The notes beneath the pieces were generated by a model. That model was not told the origin of the DNA and ran no database searches. It saw nothing but the letters and a program-made list of their open reading frames with translations. The position numbers and the translations under genes were made by a program. A DNA stretch of 64,000 nucleotides from assembly GCF_016863635.1 (NCBI RefSeq), contig NZ_BOPG01000005.1, positions 62,001 through 126,000 on the forward strand, in the 5' to 3' direction. Every line of letters begins with the position of its first letter. The stretch's first letter is position 1. Of this stretch, positions 49,292 to 59,170 are shown one piece after another. The DNA comes from Virgisporangium aurantiacum. GTDB taxonomy: Bacteria; Actinomycetota; Actinomycetes; Mycobacteriales; Micromonosporaceae.

Positions 49292-50455
49292 TCAGACGTG
49301 GTGGATCTCCAGCCGCGGCGTGGAGTCGCCGAACCGGTCGACCGACAGCGGCGTCACGTCGACCACCGGTTCGCGGCCGAGGTACAGGTCGCGGATGACC
49401 TCGCCGACCGCCGGGCCCTGCAGGAACCCGTGGCCGGAGAAGCCGGTGGCGTACAGGAACCGGCCCGGTGCGCCGGCCTCGCCGATCAACGCGTTGTGGT
49501 CGGGCGTCACCTCGTAGAGACCGGCCCAGCCGCCGGTGATCCCGGCGTCGAGGACGGCCGGCGCGCGGTGCGCGATCGCCTCGGTGAGGCGCGGCATCCA
49601 GTCGTCGGACCGGTCGAGCCGGAAGCCGGGCTGCTCGTCCGGGTCGGACATGCCGAGCAGCAGGCCGCGGCCCTCGCGGTGGAAGTAGAACGTGGTGGTG
49701 AAGTCGATCGTCATCGGGATCTCGTGGTCGTCGGGCACGCCGGGGACCCGGTCGGTCACGAGGATCTGCCGCCGGTAGGGCTGCACGGGCAGGTCGACGC
49801 CGACCATCGAGCCCACCGCGGCCGACCACGCACCGGCGGCACAGACCACAGTGGACGCTGCCACGCGTCCCAAAGTTGTTTCCACCGATCGGATCTCGCC
49901 GCCCGCGGCCTCGATGCCGACCACCTCGCAGCCCGTGACGATGCGCGCGCCGTGCCGGCGCGCCCCGGCCGCGTAGCCCTGCACCACCGACTCCGGCGTG
50001 CAGTGACCGTCGTCGGGCGAGTACGCGGCGGCCAGCAGCCCGTCGGTGTCGATCAGCGGCGAGAGCCGGCGGGCCTCCGCGACGCCGATCATCCGGCTGG
50101 GGACGCCGAGCGCGTTCTGCATCGCGACGCTCTGCTCGAACGCGGCGACCTCGCTGTCGGTCGACAGGAGGAACAGATAGCCCACCCGGCGCAGGTCGAT
50201 CTCCTGGCCCGGCCGCGTACCGAACCCGGCGAAGGCGGCGAGACTGCGTGCGCCGAGGGCGATGTTCACCTCGTCGGAGAACTGTGCCCGCACCCCGCCC
50301 GCCGCCTTGCTCGTGGATCCGGACGCGAGCGAGTCGCGCTCGAGCAACAGCACCTCGGGAACTCCGGCCTCGGCCAGATGGAACGCGACGCTCGTGCCGA
50401 TGACGCCGCCGCCGATGACCACGACGCCGGCCCGTTCCGGCACTGCACCCTTCAC
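49292..50455 (-). CDS. FAD-dependent oxidoreductase (DAO / sarcosine oxidase beta-like)
   Basis: In this product of about 387 residues, the FAD-binding loop VVVIGGGVIGTSVAFHLAEAG is near the N-terminus, followed by ERDSLASGSTSKAAGGVR. ATGFSGHGFLQGPAVGEVI near the end is the family's closing FAD motif. Enzymes of this type oxidise glycine derivatives or other secondary amines. I chose the GTG at 50455; GTGs at 50464 and 50461 are alternatives. No partner subunits are nearby. Confidence 0.85.
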   Translation of the reverse strand: MKGAVPERAGVVVIGGGVIGTSVAFHLAEAGVPEVLLLERDSLASGSTSKAAGGVRAQFSDEVNIALGARSLAAFAGFGTRPGQEIDLRRVGYLFLLSTDSEVAAFEQSVAMQNALGVPSRMIGVAEARRLSPLIDTDGLLAAAYSPDDGHCTPESVVQGYAAGARRHGARIVTGCEVVGIEAAGGEIRSVETTLGRVAASTVVCAAGAWSAAVGSMVGVDLPVQPYRRQILVTDRVPGVPDDHEIPMTIDFTTTFYFHREGRGLLLGMSDPDEQPGFRLDRSDDWMPRLTEAIAHRAPAVLDAGITGGWAGLYEVTPDHNALIGEAGAPGRFLYATGFSGHGFLQGPAVGEVIRDLYLGREPVVDVTPLSVDRFGDSTPRLEIHHV

Positions 50456-50600
50456 GATCACCACGGTACAACGCCGTTCACCAGGACGGATGCGCTCGCG
50501 CCGGCCGTGATACGTGATTCGGCAGGAAATCACAGGCAAGTATCTGCGCGCCCCGTTACGGCTCCGAACTCATCGGTAGGGCACAGTCGCGGAGGCGTAC

Positions 50601-52085
50601 ATGGACTACTACTCGGTGATCTCACGATTCGATCCACAACGGCACGAGTTCTACCGGTACGAGTTCCGGTGGCCGACCCGGTTGCATCACACGATGCGGC
50701 TGCTGGTCGTGGCACACGGCAAACCCGAACTGGTCAGGGTACTGGAGGCGGTCACGACCGAACTTCCGTACCACATCAACATCGACGTCACGACCGCACG
50801 GCACGAGTCGGCACGCGGGCCGGCCGGTACGGACATCAGCAGTTTCCGTTTCACCGCACCGGATCTCGCGGGGTACGACCAGGTCTGGCTGATCACCACC
50901 GGTGGCGCGCCCGACCTGGCGCCCGGTGAGCTCACCGCGCTGTGGGCGTTCATGCAGGGCGGCGGCGGACTCTACGTGACCGGTGACGGCGCGGCCCTGT
51001 TCCGCCGGATCCCGCGCGTACGCGGCATGCGCAACTGGTCGCGTCCGAGCGGAGCCGGCACGGTGCCGGACAGCCCGGTCGTCGTCAAGCCGGTGCAGTA
51101 CCCGGTCGGCTGGCCGGCGCTGGGTCGGCCGGAGTCGGCGCCGCATCCGGTGATGTGCGGCCGCGACGGCCCGATCACGGTGCTGCCGCAGCCGTCTCCC
51201 CGTGGTCGCATCGAGGCGGCCATCGACCTCACCGCCCGGTTCGACGTCGAGGGCACGGTGGTCGAGGAGTTCCCGTACGGCACCGCGCCAACGGTGATCG
51301 CCGTCGGCGCCGGGCCCGACGACGCTACCGACGATGGTGAATTCAACCTGGTGAGCACCTACGACGGCCACCGGGCCGGCGTCGGCCGGATCGTCGTCGA
51401 CGCCACCGGCCACCAGCAGTTCGCCGCGACCGTCGAGCAACTGGTGGGTCCGCACGACGCGGTGCGGGCGGTCATCACCGCCAACCGGACGCCGAGCGTC
51501 GAGCAGGTCTCGCTCGCCGACCACTGGCGCCAGATCAAGGACTACTTCCAGAACATCGCGATCTGGCTGGGTCGGGCCGGTTCGCAGGACCGCGTGCGCC
51601 GGCTCGGCCTGCTGCTCGCCGCGAACCACGTCGACGCCCTGATGACGTGGCGGCCGCAGCCGTTCGACGAACCCGACAAGCGACTGCCCTACCTTCGCGA
51701 ACTCGGCATCCGCACCCAGGACGCGCTGCACCGGTTCGCACCGCAGCGCCAGCGCATCGACGTGACCGCCGACCTGTTGCGCCAGTTGCGCATCGACGAC
51801 CTCGCCGACCAGTGGCGGCTGCGGCTCATCGACTACCGGTTGGTCGAGCACGTGGCGCTCGGCGGCGCCGTCGACGCGCTGCACCACGCCGTCAGCGAGC
51901 GGGACTACGCCGAACTACCCGGCGCCCGGCTCGACGAGATCGTGCGCGGCGGTGCCGCGGCCGCGGTGAGCGAACTGTTCGGCGAGATGCGTGCCGGCAT
52001 CGACACCCTGACGGCGTTGGTGGCGAACGGCGACGAGCCGCCCGATCCACGCTTCGTCGTCCACAGTGGACACTGTGCGGCCTAG
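50601..52085 (+). CDS. Hypothetical protein with class I amidotransferase-like N-terminus (494 aa)
   Basis: The ATG at 50601 follows CGGAGG. RLLVVAHGKPELVRVLEAV and YDQVWLITTGGAPDLAPGELTALWAFMQGGGGLYVTGDG resemble the Rossmann-like fold of ThuA or glutamine amidotransferase-like proteins, but no catalytic Cys is obvious. The C-terminal 150 residues are helical. No membrane segment is seen. The stop shares a CTAG with the convergent STAS gene. Function is unknown. Confidence 0.7.
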   Translation: MDYYSVISRFDPQRHEFYRYEFRWPTRLHHTMRLLVVAHGKPELVRVLEAVTTELPYHINIDVTTARHESARGPAGTDISSFRFTAPDLAGYDQVWLITTGGAPDLAPGELTALWAFMQGGGGLYVTGDGAALFRRIPRVRGMRNWSRPSGAGTVPDSPVVVKPVQYPVGWPALGRPESAPHPVMCGRDGPITVLPQPSPRGRIEAAIDLTARFDVEGTVVEEFPYGTAPTVIAVGAGPDDATDDGEFNLVSTYDGHRAGVGRIVVDATGHQQFAATVEQLVGPHDAVRAVITANRTPSVEQVSLADHWRQIKDYFQNIAIWLGRAGSQDRVRRLGLLLAANHVDALMTWRPQPFDEPDKRLPYLRELGIRTQDALHRFAPQRQRIDVTADLLRQLRIDDLADQWRLRLIDYRLVEHVALGGAVDALHHAVSERDYAELPGARLDEIVRGGAAAAVSELFGEMRAGIDTLTALVANGDEPPDPRFVVHSGHCAA

Positions 52086-52432
52086 AGGGTGACGGCGGCG
52101 ATCGCCTTGTCGAGGGTCGGGTGGACGCCGAGCACGTCGTGCAGCGCGGTGATCCGCAGCACCTTGAGCACGCCCTCGTGGTCGTTGACCAGCGCGAACC
52201 GGCCGCCGTAGGTGCGGAGCGCGGTGTAGGCGCCGACCAGCACGCCGAGCGCGGTGGAGTCGAGAAACGGCACGTCGGTGAGGTCGACGACGACCGCCCG
52301 GGCGCCGGCACCGGTGACCTCGGCCAGCACCGAACGGAGCTCCGGCGACGTACTGATGTCGACGTCGCCGGCCACGGTCACCACCGTGCAGCCGTCGGCC
52401 GTCCGGGTCGAAACACTCAGCGTCACGGACAT
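52082..52432 (-). CDS. STAS-domain anti-sigma factor antagonist
   Basis: This 116-residue, single-domain protein has a GGGAGAGG site before the ATG at 52432. CTVVTVAGDVDISTSPELR opens the fold, and VVDLTDVPFLDSTALGVLVGA carries the Ser that cognate anti-sigma kinases phosphorylate. It probably acts by partner switching on a SigB/SigF-type sigma factor. No kinase or sigma gene is adjacent. A pentapeptide gene is divergent from it. Confidence 0.93.
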   Translation of the reverse strand: MSVTLSVSTRTADGCTVVTVAGDVDISTSPELRSVLAEVTGAGARAVVVDLTDVPFLDSTALGVLVGAYTALRTYGGRFALVNDHEGVLKVLRITALHDVLGVHPTLDKAIAAVTL

Positions 52433-52532
52433 ATCCTCTCCCGTCGGCCCGGCGAACGCTATATTTGCCGCGCGGCAAGTGTTGTCACGAGTCGGCATCG
52501 ATCCGGGCGGTCGATGGGTAGATTGCGCACCG

Positions 52533-53195
52533 ATGACCAGAACTCCCGGGCCGCGGCCGCCCGCTCCGCCCCGGCTGCCACTGCGGACCCTGACCGCCGA
52601 CCCGGTCGAGGGCCTCCTCGACGAGTCCACCTTCCGGGGGATGGAGATCGGCGGCGACACCCTCGCGGGAGGCGACGCGGCGGCCGTCGAGTTCACCGCG
52701 TGCCGGTTCGTCGCGGCGGACCTCACCGGAACGCTGCTGCGGCGGTCCGCGTTCAGCGACTGCCGGTTCGAGCGCAGCAACCTGGCCAACCTGCGCACCG
52801 AGCGCAGCCGTCTCACGCGCGTCACCGTCGACGCGACCCGGCTCACCGGGCTGCACTGGACCGACGGCGTCCTCCGCGACGTCGCCGTCACCGACAGCCG
52901 CGCGGACCTCGCCGTGTTCCGCTTCACCCGCTTCGACGGCGTGGTCTTCGACCGCTGCAACCTCAGCCGGGCCGACTTCCAGAACGCCGACCTCAGCGGC
53001 GTGCGGTTCACCGGCTGCGACCTCACCGGCGCCCAGTTCTCCCAGGCGAAGATGGACGGCACCCGGTTCACCGGCTGCGAACTCGACGGCATCGGCGGCG
53101 TCACGAGCTTCCGCGGGGCTACGGTGGCCGGCAACGACCTGCTGGCCCTGGCGCACACCCTGGCCGCCGCGCTGGGCATCACGATCGAGCCCTGA
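52533..53195 (+). CDS. Pentapeptide repeat protein
   Basis: The ATG at 52533 (MTRTPGPR...) gives 220 residues. The segment from about residue 65 to 200 is a run of A(D/N)LxF-type repeats, such as RADFQNADLSGVRFTGCDL and SQAKMDGTRFTGCEL, forming a four-sided beta-helix. Some such proteins mimic DNA and protect gyrase, but role here is unknown. The AfsR-type gene starts two bases after its stop. Confidence 0.88.
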   Translation: MTRTPGPRPPAPPRLPLRTLTADPVEGLLDESTFRGMEIGGDTLAGGDAAAVEFTACRFVAADLTGTLLRRSAFSDCRFERSNLANLRTERSRLTRVTVDATRLTGLHWTDGVLRDVAVTDSRADLAVFRFTRFDGVVFDRCNLSRADFQNADLSGVRFTGCDLTGAQFSQAKMDGTRFTGCELDGIGGVTSFRGATVAGNDLLALAHTLAAALGITIEP

Positions 53196-53197
53196 GC

Positions 53198-56023
53198 GTG
53201 GGCACCGTGGAGATCGGGTTGCTGGGCCCCGTGCTCGTGCGCGTCGACGGTGCCGAGGTCCGGCTGGCCAGCACGCCGCAGCGGGTGATCCTGGCCCGGC
53301 TGGCGCTCGCCGCCAACCGGACCGCCTCGCCGGCGGCGCTGATCGACACGCTCTGGCCCGACGGACCACCGGCGAACGCCGCCGGCAACCTGCACGCCTA
53401 CGTCTCCCGGTTGCGCCGGGCGATCGGCGCCGACCGGATCACGCGGGAGCCGGCCGGGTACCGGCTCGGCGTCGCCGCCGAGCAGATCGATATCGGACGC
53501 GCGGAGGCGCTGGTCGCCGCGGCCCGGGCGACCGACGACCCGGCCGGTGCCGCCGACCGGTACGGGGCGGCGCTCGCGCTGTGGCGGGGTGAGCCGCTGG
53601 CCGACCTGCCCGACCCGACGCCGTTCGCGCCCGACCTGGCCCGGCTGGCGGCGTGGCGCCGCCAGGTGCGGGACGAGTGGTTCACCGCCCGGCTCGCGGC
53701 CGGCCGGGCCGCCGACGCCCTGCCCGACCTGGAGCACGCGACCACGGCCGACCCCGACCGGGAGAGCCTTCAGATCCTGCTCGCCACCGCCCTGCACCAC
53801 CTCGACCGCACCGCCGACGCGCTGCGGGTCCTGGCCGACCACCGGCGCCGGCTGGCCGACGAGCACGGCCTGGATCCGGGCCCGGCGGTGGCGGAACTGA
53901 CCACCCGGCTGCTCACCGGAGACGCGCCGATGGTCAGCACGAAGCCGATGAACCGGTATCTCGGCCGGGACGGGGATCTCGCCGCGGTCGAGGCCGCGCT
54001 CCGCGCGCACCGGCTGGTCACCGTGGTGGGTCCGGGCGGTATGGGCAAGACCCGGCTGGGCCTGGAACTGCTCGGCCGGCTGCCGGCCGGTGGCCGGGTG
54101 CACGTGGTGGAGCTGGCGCTGGTGTCGCGCGCCGACGACGTGCCGCTGGCCGCGGCCGCCGCGATCGGCCTGCGGACGGCACCGGGATCGACGGACGGCG
54201 CGGCGGCCGTGATCGCCGACCAGCTCGGCGACGGGGCGGCGCTCGTCGTCCTCGACAACTGCGAGCACGTCCGGGTGGCGGCCCGCGACCTCGTCGCCGG
54301 CCTGCTCGCCCGGTGCCCGGGCCTGCGGGTGCTGGCGACGTCGCGGCAGCGGCTCGGGGTCGCGGCGGAGAAGGTGCTGCGGCTGGGTCCGCTGGCCCCC
54401 GACGACCAGGTGGAGCTGTTCTGCGACCGGGCCGCGCTGCTGCGCGACGACTTCCCGGACTCGCCGGAGACGCGCCGGCTGGCCGCCGACATCTGCCGGA
54501 CCCTCGACGGGCTGCCGCTCGCCGTGGAACTGGCGGCCAGCCGGGAGGCGGTGTTCGGGCTGCGCCAGTTGCGCGACCGGCTGGCCGCGGGTCTCGCCAT
54601 CCTGGAACCGGCCCGGGACCCGGACCGGACGACCGCGGTGAGCGCCACCGTCGAGTGGTCGTACCGGCTGCTCGATCCGGCCGCGCAGCACGTCTTCGAC
54701 GCGCTCGTCGGGTGCCGCGGCGGGTTCCCGCTCGACGCGCTGGCCCACCTGGCGCCCGACGTCACCCGGCCCGAACCGCTGCTGGCCGAGCTGGTCGAGG
54801 CGTCGCTGGTGATCGCGGAGCGGAGCGACCCGCCGCGCTACCGGTTGCTGGAGGTGATGCGTCGGGTCGGGCTCGACCACCTCGGCCCGGACCGCCTGCC
54901 GCACGCGCGCGACCGCCACGCGTCCTGGATGACCGCACACGCCGAGCGCTGCCACGCGTTGCAGCGGGAGCGTTCGCCGCGGGCGACCGGGCTGCTCCGG
55001 GCCGAACTCGCGAACCTGCTGGAGGCGCTGGGCTGGCTGATCGACACGCGGCGGTGGGCCGATGCCGGCCGGCTCGGCGCCCTGCTCGCGCCGCTCCTGT
55101 CTGACCACCCCGACCTGGCCCTGCTCGCGCAGCAGGAACGCCTCGCCGCCGCGCCGGCGGACCTCGACGCGGAGACCGCCGGCCGCTGCGCGATCGCCGC
55201 CGGAACGGCGCGCTGGTTGCAGGGCGACCTGCCGGTGGCGGAGCGGTTGCTCAGCGACGCGCTGACCCGGCTGCCCGCGGATCACTCGCAGCGGTGGATC
55301 GCGCAGTTCTTCCGGCTCACGACCCACATGTTCGCGGGTCACCTCGACGCCGTGCAGGCCGACGCCGGCGCGCTGCTCGTCGGGCCGGACGTGCCCGACT
55401 GGGTCGCCGGCGTCGGCGTCGGGTGTGCCGCGCTGTCCCACCTGTTCGCCGGTGACCGGGCCGCCGGCGAGCGGCTGCTGTCCGTCCACTCGGGACTGTT
55501 GGCGCGGGTCGGCGAGGCCGACGGGTTCGTCGCCTACACGTACGCCGAGTTCGCCGCCGACACCGATCCCGACCGGGCGCTCGACCTGTTCGCGCGGGCG
55601 TACCGGCAGAGCGCCGCCATCGGTCAGCGCTACGACATGGAGGTGGCGGCAATCGGGCGGATGGCCGTGCTGATCCGGTCGGGTCGCGGCGCGGAGGCGG
55701 CGCGCGCCTGCCGGGCGTCCGTCGACCGGTTGCGCACCAGCGGCATGTGGCCGCAGCTGTGGACGGCGCTGCGCCTCACCGCCGAACTGCTCGTCGCACT
55801 GGGCGATCTCACCACGGCGGCGTCGCTCCTGGCCGCCGCCGAGCGCGATCCGTTGGCGCCCGCCGTGGTCGGGCCCGACCGGACCCGGCAGGCCGCGCTG
55901 TGGGCGGCCGTCGAGCGCGGCCTGGGCGCGGACGCTGCGGCCGCCGCGCGGTCGAACGGTGGACGCCGGAAGCGCGCCACGGTCGCCGAACACGCGATCG
56001 CCGCGCTGGCACCGTTCGCCTGA
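53198..56023 (+). CDS. AfsR/SARP-family regulator (wHTH-BTAD-NB-ARC)
   Basis: At 941 residues, an OmpR-type winged helix (EIGLLGPVLVRVDG, then AAGNLHAYVSRLRRAIG) fills residues 1-95, the BTAD helices span about 95-240, and NB-ARC begins with P-loop VVGPGGMGKTR near 277. The rest is helical TPR-like. Such proteins activate secondary metabolism or related genes. It is probably co-transcribed with the pentapeptide gene. The GTG at 53198 is used; 53207 is an alternative. Confidence 0.9.
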   Translation: MGTVEIGLLGPVLVRVDGAEVRLASTPQRVILARLALAANRTASPAALIDTLWPDGPPANAAGNLHAYVSRLRRAIGADRITREPAGYRLGVAAEQIDIGRAEALVAAARATDDPAGAADRYGAALALWRGEPLADLPDPTPFAPDLARLAAWRRQVRDEWFTARLAAGRAADALPDLEHATTADPDRESLQILLATALHHLDRTADALRVLADHRRRLADEHGLDPGPAVAELTTRLLTGDAPMVSTKPMNRYLGRDGDLAAVEAALRAHRLVTVVGPGGMGKTRLGLELLGRLPAGGRVHVVELALVSRADDVPLAAAAAIGLRTAPGSTDGAAAVIADQLGDGAALVVLDNCEHVRVAARDLVAGLLARCPGLRVLATSRQRLGVAAEKVLRLGPLAPDDQVELFCDRAALLRDDFPDSPETRRLAADICRTLDGLPLAVELAASREAVFGLRQLRDRLAAGLAILEPARDPDRTTAVSATVEWSYRLLDPAAQHVFDALVGCRGGFPLDALAHLAPDVTRPEPLLAELVEASLVIAERSDPPRYRLLEVMRRVGLDHLGPDRLPHARDRHASWMTAHAERCHALQRERSPRATGLLRAELANLLEALGWLIDTRRWADAGRLGALLAPLLSDHPDLALLAQQERLAAAPADLDAETAGRCAIAAGTARWLQGDLPVAERLLSDALTRLPADHSQRWIAQFFRLTTHMFAGHLDAVQADAGALLVGPDVPDWVAGVGVGCAALSHLFAGDRAAGERLLSVHSGLLARVGEADGFVAYTYAEFAADTDPDRALDLFARAYRQSAAIGQRYDMEVAAIGRMAVLIRSGRGAEAARACRASVDRLRTSGMWPQLWTALRLTAELLVALGDLTTAASLLAAAERDPLAPAVVGPDRTRQAALWAAVERGLGADAAAAARSNGGRRKRATVAEHAIAALAPFA

Positions 56024-56113
56024 TCGTCCCGGGCACGGCCGGGGGCAGGGCCGGGCAGGGTCGGGCAAGGTCGGGGCAAGCCACGGGCAAGCGCCGCCGC
56101 GCATGCTGTGGCC

Positions 56114-57208
56114 ATGACGACGACACCCGTTCCCACCCCGGCCGTCGACGAGGCCCGGGTGGAGGCCTTCGTGGAGAAGGTCTCGATCGACCTCGCCGGT
56201 GCCTCGATCACCGCGATGACCGTGATCGGCGACCGGCTGGGCCTGTACCACGCGCTCACCGGCGCGGGCCCGCTGACGGCGGCCGGCCTCGCCGGGCGCA
56301 CCGGCCTGCACCCCCGCCTGGTGACCGAGTGGCTGGCCGCACAGACCGTGGCCGGCTACGTGACGTACGACCCGGCCGCCGAGACGTACGAGTTGCCGAT
56401 CGAGCACGCGATGGTGCTGGCGGTGGCCGACTCGCCCGCCTACCTCGTCGGCGCGGCCGAGGTGACCGCCGGCCAGTACACCACGCTCCAGCACCTGGAG
56501 AAGGCGTTCCGCGGCGACGGCGGCATCGACCTGAGCCTGTTCCCGCCGAGCGTCTACTGCGGCATCGAGCGGTTCTTCCGCACGGCGTACGTGCACCAGC
56601 TCGCCGACGTGTGGTTCCCGGCGGTCGAGGGTCTCGTCGGCCGGCTGGAGCAGGGCATCCGGGTGGCCGACGTCGGCTGCGGGCACGGCGTGGCGACGTT
56701 GCTGATGGCGCGGACGTGGCCCGCGTCCACGTTCTGCGGGTTCGACTTCCACGAGGCGTCGATCATCAACGCGCGGGCCCGGGCGGTCGAGGCGGGCAGC
56801 CCGGCGAACGTGTCGTTCCACGTCGCGGCCTCGACCCAAGTGGACGCCGGCCGGTTCGACGTCGTGGTGTTCTTCGACTCGTTGCACGACATGGGCGATC
56901 CGCCGGCCGCGCTGCGCCGGGCGTACGAGTCGCTCGCCGAGGGCGGCGTCGTGATCGCGGTGGAGCCGTGGTCGCTCGACCGGCTGGAGGACGGGATCGG
57001 CAATCCCGCGGTGCAGATCGACTACTCGGTGTCCACTTCGCTGTGCACACCCGGCTCGCTGGCCCAACCCGGCGCGTACGGGCTGGGCACCCAGGGCGGC
57101 CCCGCGCGCCGGCTGGACCTGCTGACCGGGGCCGGCTTCGAGGACGCCCGCCTGGTCGCCGACACCGGCCAGAACCTGGTGCTGGCCGCCACGAAACCCG
57201 TCAGCTGA
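56114..57208 (+). CDS. Class I SAM-dependent methyltransferase with winged-helix N-terminus
   Basis: This 364-residue protein resembles the Rv2258c group. A winged helix (AAGLAGRTGLHPRLVTEWLAAQ) fills residues 50-90. The SAM loop VADVGCGHGVATLLMA is near residue 185, and VVFFDSLHDMGDPPAALR is the late motif. The substrate is unknown. A GTG at 56108 is an alternative start. Its 3' end overlaps the convergent CFA-like gene by eight bases. Confidence 0.88.
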   Translation: MTTTPVPTPAVDEARVEAFVEKVSIDLAGASITAMTVIGDRLGLYHALTGAGPLTAAGLAGRTGLHPRLVTEWLAAQTVAGYVTYDPAAETYELPIEHAMVLAVADSPAYLVGAAEVTAGQYTTLQHLEKAFRGDGGIDLSLFPPSVYCGIERFFRTAYVHQLADVWFPAVEGLVGRLEQGIRVADVGCGHGVATLLMARTWPASTFCGFDFHEASIINARARAVEAGSPANVSFHVAASTQVDAGRFDVVVFFDSLHDMGDPPAALRRAYESLAEGGVVIAVEPWSLDRLEDGIGNPAVQIDYSVSTSLCTPGSLAQPGAYGLGTQGGPARRLDLLTGAGFEDARLVADTGQNLVLAATKPVS

Positions 57209-58496
57209 GCCAGTCTCTTGTCGGCGGGAGGGCGCTGCCGCCGTCCAATCGCGGTTTCACCGCCAGGATCTGGTTGACGCCGATCCGGCCGGCGTCGAAC
57301 GAGACCGCGGAACCGGCCATGTACAGGCGCCACACGCGGGCCCGGCCGGGCGTGGTCAGGCGCACCGCCTCGGCCCAGTTGGCCTCCAGGTTCGCCACCC
57401 AGGCGCGCAGGGTGCGGGCGTAGTGCTCGCGCAGCGATTCCACGTCGCGCACCTCGAAGCCGGCCGCCTCCAGCAGGTTCACCGTGGTGCCCAGCGGCGC
57501 CAGTTCGCCGTCCGGGAAGACGTAGGCCTGGATGAACGACGGCGCCGGCAGTCGGGTCCGCGCCGGCCGCCGGGTGGGCGCCGGTTGGGTCCGCTCGGCG
57601 ATCTGGTGGTTGAGCAACCGGCCGCCGCGACGCAACTGGCGGAACAGGATCGCCGCGTAGCCGGCGTACTCGCTCGCGCCGACGTGCTCGGCCATGCCGA
57701 CGCTGGAGACCGCGTCGAACGGTCCGTCGTCGACCTCGCGGTAGTCCTGCAGCCGGATCTCGACGTGACCGGTGAGCCCGGCCTCGGCCACCCGCTTGCG
57801 CGCCAGGTCGGCCTGCTCCTGCGAGATGGTCAGGCCGAGCACGTCGACGCCGTGTTCGCGGGCGGCGTGGATCGCGAGGCTGCCCCAGCCGCAGCCGACG
57901 TCGAGCAGGCGCATGCCGGGCCGCAGACCGAGCTTGCGGCAGATCAGCTCCAGCTTGTCGCGCTGGGCGTCGGCCAGGGTGTAGTCCTCGTCGGACGATC
58001 GCCAGTAGGCGCAGGAGTACACCATCGACTCGCCGAGGACGAGCCGGTAGAAGTCGTTGCCGACGTCGTAGTGGTGGCTGATCGCGCGGCGGTCGCGGCG
58101 CAGGCTGTGCCGGCTGCCGGCCAGCTGTGCCTCCTCGGCGGGCGGTGCGGGTTGCCGGCCGAGCGCACCCAGCGCGACGAGGTCGCGCATGAGGCCGCCG
58201 GTGATCTTCGGCGGGTCGATCGGGTCGCCGGTGAGCACGGGGTCGAGCCGGCGCAGCGTCTCGTAGAGATCGCCCTCGACGGCGACCTCGCCGGCCACCC
58301 AGGCCCGGCCGAGGCCGAGCTGGTTCGGCTGCCAGACCAGGCGGCGCAGCGCCCGTGGATGCCGCACCACGAGGGTCGGCCCGTCGGCGGAACCGGATCG
58401 GGAACCGTCCCAGCCGGCGAAGGCGACCGGGAGGTCGAGGCCGAGCGCGTCCATCACGGATCGGAGCCGGCCGGCGACTGTGTGTGTTCTGGTCAT
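57201..58496 (-). CDS. Cyclopropane-fatty-acyl-phospholipid synthase-like methyltransferase
   Basis: The ATG at 58496 follows AGAGGGG, giving 431 residues. ISHHYDVGNDFYRLVLG, MVYSCAYW and the SAM loop RLLDVGCGWGSLAIHAA are CFA-synthase signatures, as are EHVG and FIQAYVFPDGEL later. It would add a methylene or methyl group to unsaturated membrane lipids. It is divergent from the lipoprotein gene. Confidence 0.92.
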   Translation of the reverse strand: MTRTHTVAGRLRSVMDALGLDLPVAFAGWDGSRSGSADGPTLVVRHPRALRRLVWQPNQLGLGRAWVAGEVAVEGDLYETLRRLDPVLTGDPIDPPKITGGLMRDLVALGALGRQPAPPAEEAQLAGSRHSLRRDRRAISHHYDVGNDFYRLVLGESMVYSCAYWRSSDEDYTLADAQRDKLELICRKLGLRPGMRLLDVGCGWGSLAIHAAREHGVDVLGLTISQEQADLARKRVAEAGLTGHVEIRLQDYREVDDGPFDAVSSVGMAEHVGASEYAGYAAILFRQLRRGGRLLNHQIAERTQPAPTRRPARTRLPAPSFIQAYVFPDGELAPLGTTVNLLEAAGFEVRDVESLREHYARTLRAWVANLEANWAEAVRLTTPGRARVWRLYMAGSAVSFDAGRIGVNQILAVKPRLDGGSALPPTRDWLS

Positions 58497-58611
58497 GTCA
58501 CGGGCCCCTCTCCCCCACATGATTCCCAATTGCGAAACGTACGCTTCCCATCAGCTGGGCGACCCTGTGATCTCGCTCTCGCACTTGCCCCCGGATGCCA
58601 GCATCGACCGC

Positions 58612-59160
58612 GTGCGAGCAGGGGTCTTACGACGAGCGGCCGTCATCGTCGCGGCGGTGACCGCGGGATCGGCCGTGGTCGGCTGCATGGGCGGCAGCAT
58701 CTTCGGCGCGAACCCCGGCGACGGCGGCTGCGGGTTCCGGCCCGAGGGGCTGATCGTCGACGACATCACCGGCACCTGGGAGGGCGAGGGCGTCAAGATC
58801 ACGCTGAAGCTCGACGGCACGGTCACCGGCCCGGCCCGCCTGCTGCCCCCGTCACCGGGTGCCCAGCCCTCGGCCAGCGCCCGCCCGACGAAAAGCCCGA
58901 CAAGGTCCGCAAGCCCGAGTGCGACGCCGACCGCGAGCCCCGCGACCGTCGAGGCCACCGGCACCTGGACCCTCAAGGCCGAGACCTACCTCGGCGACAT
59001 CGACATCTCGAACGTCCGCTCCGCGAAGGGCCCGGCGACGTTCGGCGTCGCCTCGCTGTACGTCAGCGGCAGCCGGCGCGAGCCCTGGATGTACACCTTC
59101 GGTGCCGGCGACCCGGACAGCTGCATCATCGTCAAGTACCAGCGCACCTCCCGCGGGTAA
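58612..59160 (+). CDS. Putative lipoprotein (182 aa)
   Basis: From the GTG at 58612, MRAGVLRRAAVIVAAVTAGSAVVGC is a signal peptide with lipobox VVGC at residues 22-25. A beta-rich domain with TGTWEGEGVKITLKLDGT is split by a Pro/Ser/Thr-rich linker, then resumes. No family is recognised. The GH13 glucosidase follows after ten bases. Confidence 0.75.
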   Translation: MRAGVLRRAAVIVAAVTAGSAVVGCMGGSIFGANPGDGGCGFRPEGLIVDDITGTWEGEGVKITLKLDGTVTGPARLLPPSPGAQPSASARPTKSPTRSASPSATPTASPATVEATGTWTLKAETYLGDIDISNVRSAKGPATFGVASLYVSGSRREPWMYTFGAGDPDSCIIVKYQRTSRG

Positions 59161-59170
59161 CCTGACGCGG

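Noticed and set aside
51647..53197. Long N-terminal extension of the AfsR-type ORF
   Set aside because: The extension overlaps three other recognisable genes and is Arg-rich shadow sequence. The winged helix begins at 53198.
52082..57067. 1661-aa minus-strand ORF
   Set aside because: Only the last 116 codons (STAS protein) are real. The rest is antisense to the pentapeptide, AfsR-type and methyltransferase genes, which have recognisable domains.
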